Of a stretch of DNA of 64,000 bases, positions 45,340 through 55,036 are shown in pieces. Every line of letters begins with the position of its first letter. Positions within the stretch are counted from its first letter, which is position 1. Under the pieces are notes generated by a model, which saw only the letters and a program-made list of their open reading frames with translations, had not been told where the DNA came from and did no database searches. The stretch lies in the NCBI GenBank assembly GCA_023313575.1, contig JAJTTP010000013.1, positions 806,001 through 870,000 on the forward strand. Direction: 5' to 3'. The position numbers were made by a program, and so were the translations under genes. This DNA is from Eutypella sp. D-1. Taxonomy: Eukaryota; Ascomycota; Sordariomycetes; Xylariales; Diatrypaceae.

Positions 45340-47364
45340 ATGATGTCGAATTCGAATACGTCAAAGTCCAACTTCCGAGCAAAGGCCAAGGGCCTGAGGA
45401 TCAACACCAACATCCCACTTGATTTACCTCTGAGCGAATCTCAGGCTAATCTGGTTCCAACTCCTGCAAATGTTGCCTCTAAATCTGAGACATTCTCTCA
45501 GCTGGCAACTGCTCCAGCCAGAAAGCTGGCCTTCAACGTCGAGGATGATAAGCCTAAGGCTAGCAAGGCGATGATGAGCACCGATTGGCGCAAGAACTAT
45601 CGCCCCCAAGATCCACTGCCAACTGCACCCCCCAAGAAGGTGCAGTTCTCTGACGACGAGATAAAGCCGAAGAAGCCTCAGGTCGACACAGCTTCCACCA
45701 ACTGCTATGGTGTCCGTCGATACCGGGACTCTCCCGTGGACCCGGATTTCATCCGATCTGCCCCTGCAACCAAGCTTGAGTTTGGGGTCATTTGCGAGGA
45801 TGATGATGGCTTGGATTATCACACCAATCGGGGCCAAGACCAGAGTCTTGAAGACTCCCGTAACAACAACCTAGTCCAGCTCGAGTCCTTCGATCTAATG
45901 AGCAATGTTCATGACATCTCGAAGAGCCTGGCCAATGCAGCCTCTAACAAGCGGGACGGTAGCTCGTCGCTCATGCTAGTCAGCCCCGTGACTCCGTCTC
46001 AAAATCAGTCGCATATCCGCTTCCCCCTTGCTGAGATTCAAGCGGTAAAGAATGGCAAGAGGTTCCATACTCGTGACTGGAATGATGTAGACGATACGCT
46101 CAAACACGATCTCACGGATCTTCGACGACCGCCTCTCACGGCAGGCCTACCACCCGATCAGCTCAGACAGGAGTTCGAGCGGCTATGCAAGAAGGCCGAG
46201 GCAGAGAAAGAGCGCCAAAAGGAGACTGAGCGTTTCAATGCCTTAGTCAAGAAGCTTCAGCAGTTGAAAGTCGGCGGTGACGATTCTGCCCGCCGCCCAT
46301 CCATCATCGACATCAAGCCTCCATACTGGACCAAGGACCAAGACAAGGAAAACGAAGGCAATTCCGCCGTGAATCAAGACGAAACCAAGCAACTTCGATC
46401 GCCAAGGGACTCGGCTACGAGTGATCCCTCTACTGATCGAGGCTCGTGCGACTCGGGAATCAGTGGCATTTCTATCGACGAAAACAAGAAGGCCAATTCA
46501 TTGAACCCTCTGGCAGCCAACTTCGCAACACCGGTTGGTTCAACGGATAAAACTAAGCGAATGGTCACTGAGGATGAGCTTCAGATGCTGTGGAATCGGG
46601 TAGCCAAATTAGAGGCTGAGGCGGTGGCAAGAGACAAATTAATTCCGGCTGGAGAGAGAGCATTGATCCACCAACCCTTTCCGCGAGTAGAAGAGCATTT
46701 CCCAGCCCGAGATATGGCACCCGAGACCGAAGGCTTTTACCCTGAACAATTTCACAGCAACGGCAACATGCCGAATATACAGCCATCGTTCATTCAGCAG
46801 CCGTCTGTCCCGCAGTTTGCGCCCCAGCAGCAGTCATACACTAGTGCCCTCCAGCAAACCCCCTATACCCAGACGAGCCAATTCCAGGGTGGCCAAATCG
46901 AAGCCATGGCCATGCCTCAGATGAGCACCCCTCCTGTATTTCAGGCCCAGCAAGATGTGCCGATGATGCAAGATCCCATGGTAGCTCAGGGCATGCTAGC
47001 ACCCATCTGCCCGCAACCCGTACCGCAAGCTTCTCCGGTATACATCCACAGCCAATTAGCCGGTAACTTGCCTTCTCAAGGACCTACACAGATGTGGCCT
47101 AACCAAGCGCCCCTTGGTGGCTTCACGGGGCCCCAGCGAAGCAACCCTGCGCAGACCGTCCCACCGGGTCATCCCTTCGCATTCGCACCCATCGGACCTA
47201 AGCCTGTAGCGAAGCCGAAGGGCCCCCCTAGAGCAGGCAACATGCAGCAGTTGCAGTATGAGGCGTACCTCGAGTGGAAGCGTTCTACTGATCCGAAATA
47301 CGCGCAGGAATGCCGGGCGAGACAAGCCAAGCGGGCGGCTCGGCAGCGAGCTTCGAAGGCCTGA
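45340..47364 (+). CDS. Large disordered protein, unknown function
   Basis: An intronless frame of 674 residues. I recognise no domain. It is polar and low in hydrophobic runs: basic/Ser-rich N terminus; short repeated-looking elements APARKLAFNVEDD, PKKVQFSDDE and APATKLEFGVICEDD, each a small hydrophobic core followed by acidic residues. A charged helix (about residues 275-310, FERLCKKAEAEKERQKETER), a possible coiled coil at about 408-432 (EDELQMLWNRVAKLEAEAV), a 200-residue Pro/Gln/Met-rich part and a basic C-terminal helix (YEAYLEWKRSTDPKYAQECR) follow. The long CT-rich 5' flank suggests a long leader. It could be a scaffold or RNA-related protein, but nothing in the sequence decides this. 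Confidence 0.75.
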   Translation: MMSNSNTSKSNFRAKAKGLRINTNIPLDLPLSESQANLVPTPANVASKSETFSQLATAPARKLAFNVEDDKPKASKAMMSTDWRKNYRPQDPLPTAPPKKVQFSDDEIKPKKPQVDTASTNCYGVRRYRDSPVDPDFIRSAPATKLEFGVICEDDDGLDYHTNRGQDQSLEDSRNNNLVQLESFDLMSNVHDISKSLANAASNKRDGSSSLMLVSPVTPSQNQSHIRFPLAEIQAVKNGKRFHTRDWNDVDDTLKHDLTDLRRPPLTAGLPPDQLRQEFERLCKKAEAEKERQKETERFNALVKKLQQLKVGGDDSARRPSIIDIKPPYWTKDQDKENEGNSAVNQDETKQLRSPRDSATSDPSTDRGSCDSGISGISIDENKKANSLNPLAANFATPVGSTDKTKRMVTEDELQMLWNRVAKLEAEAVARDKLIPAGERALIHQPFPRVEEHFPARDMAPETEGFYPEQFHSNGNMPNIQPSFIQQPSVPQFAPQQQSYTSALQQTPYTQTSQFQGGQIEAMAMPQMSTPPVFQAQQDVPMMQDPMVAQGMLAPICPQPVPQASPVYIHSQLAGNLPSQGPTQMWPNQAPLGGFTGPQRSNPAQTVPPGHPFAFAPIGPKPVAKPKGPPRAGNMQQLQYEAYLEWKRSTDPKYAQECRARQAKRAARQRASKA

Positions 47365-48978
47365 ACTTCGTCAGAGTCGGGGATCATTTCAAACTTCACA
47401 CAAGGGCCACGACGGCATCTAAACGATCACTTCTAACGGTCTACCATGGCGCGATACAACCTCAAGGAGGGCCTAGCGATTACCATACGGAGAGAAATGA
47501 CTCGACTTCCGACGACTCCAGCACAATTCTCTACGACTAGAGATTGGCATACCACAACATTTCTTCCCTTTCTTTCTTCTTTTTCTGTTTCATTCTTTTT
47601 CGCCTGTATATTTTCCCGCTCACCTCGACGAGGCGATGGAACTATGAGATATTTTCCATCAATCTTGTCGGGGCTTCGAGTATCTTAAAACTACGAAATG
47701 ATTATTCGTACACAGAAGTAGGCGATGCCGGGCCTGCGGAGATATATGTTATCTGATGCAATCCAGGCGGCTTGGATCTGCCAGCTCTTGGTTACTGTTC
47801 CAGCAACTATATCCACGAGACCCCATTCACCACCAAATATTAGTTGGACGATAAAGGCCCGATTTCGACATTCGATTCAGGACATGACATAAAATTTTGA
47901 GAAGGAACTGTGGAGGAGCACCGAACAAACATCTCCGGCCGAGGATTGCTTGTATGGCTAGGAGGGCCGAAAACAAAGTGACCCTCGACCCGGTCTGGGT
48001 TGGCTAGGATACATGTTCCATCGGTTTTGACATTTTCTCATCCCTTTTCCCCTTTCATTTTCAGCATCCACCATCGTGTTTTCAGCGCCATCCCAGCCAC
48101 CGGAAAAGAATGTTCCGCGCCGGTAGCAGCGACAATGATCATGGCCCAACGCCATTTGCGCACATCACGTCATATTAATTTGCATCGCATTGCATAGAAT
48201 CGCATAGAGTTTCTCGGTTTAGAGCATGGACGGGGATTTTTCGGATTGTTTCTTACGCAGCGGCTGCTGCTATGCCTCGTCATAGCCGGCATGTATTATA
48301 GAGCTTCATAGCCCCAAAACAATAAAAAGATCAGAAAACTTGCAGAATTACTCTAGTAACTTGGAAGAACATATTGTGAATACCGTATTCAATGAGCTAG
48401 GCAATCCGGGTAGGTAACCTAGAAACGGAAGATGGGAGGTAAGATCGAGAGATTACATAACATTCCCCACTAAGATGAGCACAACCCCAGAGTGCATGCC
48501 CTAAAACCACCCTAAAACCACCCAAAACCCACCACTGTTAGGCACCTAGAGCTCTAGCTAGAGCGTTGATTATAACGCGCTGATTGGCTGTAACTACTTA
48601 AACATGCAGTTGCTAAGGTTCCTACTGTACCTAAGTACGCATATGAAGCAGCCCTAGAGACTTCAACTTTCTTCTTACCCACTACAACAACCTTGGAAAC
48701 CTTGAACCTCGGAACATACCTATGTACCACAGATATAAACGCACCTACAGCGCGCTCCGTCATAAACTTTGACTCAGGACGGAGCCCGGGCTCAGAAATT
48801 CCAGATCGATTTGAAATCGCATATGAAGTAACCGCAGTAGAGAAAGGGGAGAAAAAGAAATTAAAAAAAATTGGCGAATGGCAAGCTGATCCCTCTCTGA
48901 GGAGATCATTGACGGACTCGAATTCCGGGTCTCTCTTTCCTTCCCCTCCACCCTCTCCTCCTTCCCTCTCTTGTAATC
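47365..48978. other. Intergenic, MED1 promoter
   Basis: About 1.6 kb. Contains the CCCTAAAACCA repeats at 48499 and a self-complementary GAGCTCTAGCTAGAGC shortly after them. No coding region recognised. Confidence 0.55.
48499..48534. repeat. Short CCCTAAAACCA direct repeat
   Basis: Two exact 11-bp units and a third degenerate one (CCCAAAACCCA), about 450 bp upstream of the MED1 start. They recall telomeric CCCTAA but are not telomere repeats. Confidence 0.6.
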
Positions 48979-51240
48979 ATGTCAACTCCGATGCGTCATG
49001 GCCCTTCCCAGCAGGGTAGGACGCCGTCTCAGTACCCCGGGGGTGCTGCTCCTACTCCACAGGCTTCGACGCCCTTCTCGAATCCCCAGACACACGCTGC
49101 CTTCTCACCACACGGTCCACGATCCTCTCCCCAGCAATTCAAAAAGTCGCCTGCCGCCACCAAGGCCTCACCCGCTACCACCGTTCCTGGTCTCATAGGC
49201 GGCCACCACCCTCACCACCCTCACCACAGCGCGGCAGCGGCGCAACAGCCTGTCAACTTCGATAGCCCCACGGCCGCGGCTGCCCTGGGCGCGCTGGGGA
49301 TAAACGATCTGGGTCTGGATGCGCTGGGCATGAGTGGGCTCGTAGGTCCTGGAGCCGGCCGCGCCGACGAGGATGAACGCAAGAGGAGGATGGATGAGGT
49401 TGTGAAGCTACTGTGGGACGCCAATACCGCTCGCGTTAGTAACGACTCGCTTGAGCGTCTGGCCGGCCAGCTTAACCTCGACTCCATCTGGGAGGACGCC
49501 ATTGGTGTTAGGAATGCGAAGACTCTCATAATAGCGGGCTCCAATATGTCTGTCGAGGTTGAAATCACCGATCACATCGTGACTCACGCTGCCCTGGCCT
49601 TCAATGAATCCATACCCATTGTTGACAGGCATGTCGACCGGGCATCCGAGATTCTCCGGAAGGATCTCTCCCTCGCGCCCCATCAGAGCCCCCTCACCAA
49701 GTACCTCACCGAGTTCAAAGCGAACCTCGAGCGCCTCGCCACGCTGGACAAGCTAGGCGTTAGTCCGGGTCTCAACTGCCACGAGGCCGTCGCCGGTATC
49801 TACGAAAGCCTCGAACGCCTGCACGCGTGGGATGTGCAGAAGCTACGGGAGGACCCGGTGCTAGGCGGCCTACCCGAGGAGAGGCTGCGCGTCTACGCCC
49901 TGTGCACGCGCCACGGCTACCCGCAGATGCACGTGCGGCGCCGGATCGGCCTGAGTCTCGACTACTGGAAGGAGTTGCGCAAGCTGCCCTCGACAGCTGT
50001 CGACACCGACGACGACCGGGGCACCACGACGTGGGCCATCAAGATCAGCTGCGCCCCCGGCGCTAGCGTCAACTACGCGCCCATGAGTGGTATGGCGTAC
50101 ACGCCGGTGCGGGTGTCGGACCGGTGGATCAGCCCCGCTATCGAGAAAACTGCCGGCCTTACCGACGAGGAGATTATGTCTGCTACGGGCGGACCGGTGC
50201 CAGATTGGCTGGAGCCCGATGCCGTCATGCTGCCACCCTCGGAAGAGACCAAGGCCGCGGACCCCATGGCCGGTCCCCGCCCCCCCGACGTCGTCTTCCT
50301 AGCAACGTTCGATCCGCCGCTCATCGTGACGCAAGCCGCCGCTACCGAGGTCTACAAGCTCTGCGCGACGGAACCCCAGATGTCGGGCGCTACGTTCGAC
50401 GTGCTCTCCTTCCCCGTGCCCGAGGGAAGCGCCTACGATCCTAGTGAGCCTCGTATGGTCGAGCATGTGCGGACGCTGGCGACCTTCCCACGGAGGACCG
50501 CGACAACAACACCCACTACTACTGCTACCAATGCCACTACCACCGCCGACAACACCCCGGCGAAGCCCGAGCTCAAGACCCACCGCAACACCCTACATGT
50601 CTACAAGCCCGTGTACGGCCAGCTCCTGCGCGAGTTGCCCTTCTCCCACCCCCGCGAGCTTGTCCAGATGCTCCCCGTGCTCCGCCAGTACGCCTTTCTA
50701 TCCACCCTGCTATCCAATAGCTTCAAGCGCGGGACTGCTGTCCCACCCACCGGCGCCGTCGGAACCGGGCCCGTCCACAACTCGCACGGCCCACTATCCC
50801 AATCTGCCGCGAACACGATCGGCGACGACTTCGCGCGGTTCATGGCGCGCGCGGCGACTTCGACCAGCGACGGGAACGGCGGGGACGGCGGCAGCGGCGG
50901 AAATATCGGTGGTGGGGGCTCTGCGTCGGATACGGGGGCCGGGATCATCCCAGAGACGGCAGTCGACGTGACACTAACGATGCACCCGGTAACGCGGCTG
51001 CAGATCGTGTTTCCGTTCCGCGATAAGGCCGCGAACGTGCACGTCGAGGTCCAGCCCGGCGGCCGCGTCCATATCGTCTCGCACAACGTCTTCGACGGCG
51101 CCATCGAGGGCATGGCGGGAGGTGCCCAGGGCCAGGGCCAAGGCCAACAACAGTACACCGTCGCGCAGTGGGCTAGCCTCCTCGAGACCACCGAGGATAT
51201 CGGCCACTGGATCGAGTTCATCAAGTCGAGGCTTGAGTGA
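48979..51240 (+). CDS. MED1: Mediator complex subunit 1
   Basis: A single exon of 753 residues. The first 110 are disordered, Pro/Ser/His-rich (HHPHHPHH). The Med1 domain runs from about 130 to 690: DEVVKLLWDANTARVSNDSL, LERLAGQLNLDSIWED, LIIAGSNMSVEVEITDHIV, YLTEFKANLERLATLDKLG, RRIGLSLDYWKELRKL, HVYKPVYGQLLRELPFSHPR and, at the end, WASLLETTEDIGHWIEFIKS. The subunit belongs to the Mediator middle module, bridging activators and RNA polymerase II in the nucleus. A Gly/Ser-rich spacer at about 635-655 (GNGGDGGSGGNIGGGG) precedes the last conserved part. The ATG in CATGTCAACTCCG is the first of the frame. No intron is needed. Confidence 0.85.
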   Translation: MSTPMRHGPSQQGRTPSQYPGGAAPTPQASTPFSNPQTHAAFSPHGPRSSPQQFKKSPAATKASPATTVPGLIGGHHPHHPHHSAAAAQQPVNFDSPTAAAALGALGINDLGLDALGMSGLVGPGAGRADEDERKRRMDEVVKLLWDANTARVSNDSLERLAGQLNLDSIWEDAIGVRNAKTLIIAGSNMSVEVEITDHIVTHAALAFNESIPIVDRHVDRASEILRKDLSLAPHQSPLTKYLTEFKANLERLATLDKLGVSPGLNCHEAVAGIYESLERLHAWDVQKLREDPVLGGLPEERLRVYALCTRHGYPQMHVRRRIGLSLDYWKELRKLPSTAVDTDDDRGTTTWAIKISCAPGASVNYAPMSGMAYTPVRVSDRWISPAIEKTAGLTDEEIMSATGGPVPDWLEPDAVMLPPSEETKAADPMAGPRPPDVVFLATFDPPLIVTQAAATEVYKLCATEPQMSGATFDVLSFPVPEGSAYDPSEPRMVEHVRTLATFPRRTATTTPTTTATNATTTADNTPAKPELKTHRNTLHVYKPVYGQLLRELPFSHPRELVQMLPVLRQYAFLSTLLSNSFKRGTAVPPTGAVGTGPVHNSHGPLSQSAANTIGDDFARFMARAATSTSDGNGGDGGSGGNIGGGGSASDTGAGIIPETAVDVTLTMHPVTRLQIVFPFRDKAANVHVEVQPGGRVHIVSHNVFDGAIEGMAGGAQGQGQGQQQYTVAQWASLLETTEDIGHWIEFIKSRLE

Positions 51241-51830
51241 GCACGATCGCAGGTCCTAGGAGGGTATCTGGGGTGTGGATAGGGACATCGTAGAGATGGC
51301 GGTACCGTCCGTGGGATGAGTGATAGCCTGAGGAACGAAGAGGGAGACAAATAGTCACCTAGAAGAAGATTTTTCCTCGCTAGGGTGTTTCGGGTAGTTG
51401 CCTAGAAACCGATATACATCCCATGTGCAGGAATAACCATAGGAGACCGAGAATTTGCAGAAGCTTGTCTCCTTCCAGGTTGGAATTTTCCTGACAAGCG
51501 AGAACCTGTTCATAATACCATCTGGGGCCAAAGCCATTAGCAGACTCAAAACGTATTGTGCACGGCTGGTCACCACTGGTAAGTGACATGTGAGGAGCTG
51601 ATCCAATACTTCTCCAGACCTCCCGTGAAAGGTTCTTCACTTGCCCGCCACCTTCCTCGTTCTCCTGGTAGTATACATATAGATAAGGAAAACAGAGAAG
51701 AAAAAAGGCACATACGCATATACACATCTGCACACCCCCTCATCCTACCCTTCTCTCACCATCATCATCTCCCCTTCACACTTCCACTTCCATCCCCTAC
51801 CACCAGATCACATCCTTCACTCCATCCAAG
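51241..51830. other. Intergenic between MED1 and the next gene
   Basis: About 0.6 kb. The right end is CT/CA-rich leader (51720-51830). Nothing else recognised. Confidence 0.6.
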
Positions 51831-52976
51831 ATGGCCACTCCAACCTCGCCGTATGGCTTCACGGTCGGCAAAACACCCGTCATCGAGGAGCGCGTGCGGT
51901 ACTTCACGCTCACGACACTCAAGCCCGCTAAGGCGCCTCTGACGGACGGCGCAGCGGACTACGTGCGCGGGATCTCGACGGCGCGTTATTTCCTGAATCT
52001 GTACGGCCACGCCGACCGCGCCTGGCATATGAAGATCCTCTCGTTCGACATGCTGTACACCACGGTTCTCCAGGCGTGCGATATGGCGGTCTCCTCCTTG
52101 CGTGCGGCCGCGAGTGGGGATGCGGGCGCCGATATAGACGTCCATAAGTTCGTTTCGGCGATTAAGGCAAAGCCGGTCCAGGACGCTATGGCGCGCATCG
52201 TGCGGCTCCTAGACACCTGCGTCCAACCGGCCGTAAGCCTCGAGTTCGGCAACATCCTCACCAAGAGCGACGTCGGCACCGCGGTGCATCACCTGATGCG
52301 TAAGTATCTGTCCTATAACCCCCCCCCCCCCTTCTAATCTTTAAGGTGGAGAAACTTTGTTCTAATACGATGATGGTGGGATGTAGTACGCGTGGACGCT
52401 ATAGCCTCGCATAAGATTAACCACGAGACGCGCCTGTCCAGCCACCAGGTTTATTACGTCGCCAACGAGCTGGCGGCCGAGCTCTGCACCAGGAACGTCA
52501 TCTACGGCGCCCCGTTCCTGGTCTCGGCGATGCGCAGCGCGCTGGAGAACCACGAGGCCAGGAGTCCGCTCGAGAGCCAGCTTGTGCGCCGCTTCCTGAA
52601 GAACCCGGGCCTCGGCGAGATCGATAACAAGGACATGAACGCGGGCTCCGAGGCCGAAAGCCCAGACGCCCTGCAGCCTCCCACCGACGAATCTAAGACC
52701 AATTCCCGCCAGTACGTGCTCGCGGCCGCCGATGCCTGGGTCCGCAAGGATTGTCGCGACCGCGCGGTCGCGCACCTCGTCTTCGCCGGCTATGACCGCG
52801 ACGTGTATTACCACCGGGGTCCAGCGTACGGCGGTCCGCCTCGCCTCGATTCTACGCGCTGGGCGTTTTGGCACGATCGGCTTGCGATGTTGAAGGCGCG
52901 GGTCCCCGCCATTTACGCTGCCTCGGAAGAGGAGGCGGTGGCGGCGGTAGAGGAGGACGATAATGATGAGGATTAG
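51831..52976 (+). CDS. Uncharacterised two-exon protein
   Basis: Two exons, join(51831..52299, 52387..52976), give 352 residues. The 87-bp intron (GTAAGT...GTAG) contains a C13 run at 52319-52331. The protein reads as helical and soluble: RYFTLTTLKPAKAPLTDGAA, YFLNLYGHADRAWHMKILSF, VYYVANELAAELCTRNVIYG and RAVAHLVFAGYDRDVYYHRG. It ends in an acidic tail (EEDDNDED). The exon join gives HHLMLRVDAIASHKINHET, continuous helix. There is no signal peptide or membrane segment. I do not recognise the family. The strong codon bias toward G/C-ending codons and the uninterrupted frames argue that it is a real gene. Confidence 0.7.
52319..52331. repeat. C13 homopolymer within an intron
   Basis: Thirteen C lie between donor and branch region of the 87-bp intron; likely length-variable. 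Confidence 0.8.
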
Positions 52977-54496
52977 GAGGGGCTGGGCATAAGAGACCTT
53001 GCGACGGTGAAAGCCTGGAATGATGAAAGAGTTCGATAGTAAGAGCTGCGGGTTTTGCGTTCGTGGCGCTACGGTATAGATGGGTCTGGCGGGTATGTAA
53101 CTACCCCACGGCATAGACCTGCGTGCTACGGAGAAGATACAGATGGGCGGAGACCGATTCCTAGCAGAGCATTGATCGTTATGGAGAACCTAAGTCACAG
53201 GATACTGGATACTGCTTATCGACAGCTGGGGCCTGAAACCATTTGGTCGCCTGCCAGTCTACGTTTTCGACGGGGTGGGTTTTCGGGGGCGGTTTTCGGG
53301 GCGTGGTAGATAGTAATCTGCAGCTTTTGCTATTCATCCCTTGCAGGTGAAACCAGTCCAGAGGTATTTCGCGCTGCCAAATAGCAATCCTGGTTGACCG
53401 TGCTGTATGAGTGCGAACGGAACCGATCGGGTAAGGAACGTAATGATGCTGTGACTGGGCCCGCTACTAACCAGAACCATTACCGGTGTTAACTATGAAC
53501 TTCAGTGAACTGTCTGGCTCCTAACGGGAAGATGATAGACACATAGCAGTATTGGCCAAGGACGTCTATCTAGCTGTGTATATCCTTCCAGCCCACTGCA
53601 TGGCTCGTACTGGTTATCACAGTAGTTACAGTTTTACAGGTACAGATCTATGATAGCTTTTAATGGATTAGTGCTCCTTGCTCTTTTCATCACATGTACA
53701 CAATAGAAACTGAATGAGCGGTCCCGGCGACGCCCGGGGGGCACTTGATGGTGGCTTTGAAGACTATCGGGAATTGTTGTTCCCGATATGCTTAACCTAC
53801 GAGCAACCTACGGCTCTCTTAAGAAGTGAAGGGTTGGGTAGGTAGTGGGCTGTTATTAAACTGTCTCCAGGTATGCTCCAGTTGTTTGGCATAATAACCG
53901 TTTTGATCCAACTTACTACTTAAATATATGCTTATGCTTACCACATCTATTACCTTACCATTCTATCACGTTTAGAAGATCGCAGATGGATTTAAGGTAG
54001 GAATTGTAGATTGCTATGAAGAAGAAAGGAGCACTAGGTAATTAGATACTAGATAGGGGGATCGCCTGGCCTTTATACCCGGGCGATCCCCGGACTTAAG
54101 GTTATCCGATCTGATATCACCGATCCTCCCTACTATATAAAATAGCCCCACAAAGTGAGGCTCAACCGACCGTAACATATTCGGTATAGTATCGTTAGTA
54201 AGTTGTGAATATACGAAATTATCAAAACGGAGTTTTAAAGATTAAATGAGTGCATTAAGGTAAGTATGATATCTGGCCTACATCCTTTGTTATGAGACGT
54301 AGTTAGCCATCCATGATTAATATAATTAAGCAGCATTGTTATTTCCGAGACTTGTCCATTCTAGCACTCAGTCGCTCATAATCTTCGGCATTTGCGAGAT
54401 ATTCATGTCATCCATCATACTTTCTCACCCTCCGTTTCGCCTATCTCTATCTCCGGTGGCATACATAGTTGATATGTTTGAACGTCCACAATAGAA
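52977..54496. other. Intergenic between convergent genes
   Basis: About 1.5 kb. A short near-palindrome (GGGGATCGCC...GGGCGATCCCC) spans about 54058-54092. No coding region recognised. Confidence 0.55.
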
Positions 54497-55036
54497 TTAA
54501 CAATTAGTAGCCCGGTTAGACAGGCACTGGTCGGTACAAGTTTGTCCGATTAGGACGTCACTGGCCTTGGCAGAGATAGGGTTGGTCCCGCACGTATTAA
54601 GTGACTTGCTGGCAGCGTCGACGAGATGGGCTCGGACGGCGCCGGAGACGGGGTTGTGCCAGCTCACGCAGCACTTTGCTCCCGAGTACGTGGCGCATAT
54701 GGATCGCGGACTTCCGGGCAACTGGGCCTGGTCACCACGGAAGGCATTGACCAGGTTGACGCACGCGTCGCGGTTCGCCCCGTGGCTGTTGTCGCAGGTG
54801 ACCTGGTTCGAACCACATCGGCGATCGAGATCAGGACCAGCCCTATTGGCGACCTCCTCTGAACGTTGTGAGGGGCGGCTAGCATCCCCGTAGACGGTGA
54901 TGCTCACGGGCCCAGCACCTGCGTCTTTGGTAAACTGCTCGAGGATGACTAGGTCGGAAGGCTCGAGGGTCGGAATGCCCCATACAAGGCATGGTAGAGA
55001 GCATGTAGCCACGACTACTAGCTTGAAGAAGTACAT
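54497..55036 (-). CDS. Small secreted Cys-rich protein (fungal WD-like family)
   Basis: A single exon of 179 residues from ATG 55036. Residues 1-20 (YFFKLVVVATCSLPCLVWG) are a signal peptide; the upstream in-frame ATG at 55099 would bury it and is rejected. After a polar propeptide-like stretch, the mature part has ten cysteines: RRCGSNQVTCDNSHGANRDAC, SICATYSGAKCCVSW, LNTCGTN and GQTCTDQCLSNRATNC. This would allow five disulfides. The pattern resembles the fungal secreted family labelled WD-like, whose function is unknown. The 5' end overlaps the tail of the upstream frame on the same strand in another phase. It may be a surface or host-interaction protein, but nothing here proves it. Confidence 0.7.
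   Translation of the reverse strand: MYFFKLVVVATCSLPCLVWGIPTLEPSDLVILEQFTKDAGAGPVSITVYGDASRPSQRSEEVANRAGPDLDRRCGSNQVTCDNSHGANRDACVNLVNAFRGDQAQLPGSPRSICATYSGAKCCVSWHNPVSGAVRAHLVDAASKSLNTCGTNPISAKASDVLIGQTCTDQCLSNRATNC

Noticed and set aside
50601..51350. 249-codon minus frame
   Set aside because: It is the shadow of the MED1 coding sequence on the other strand, without domain resemblance.
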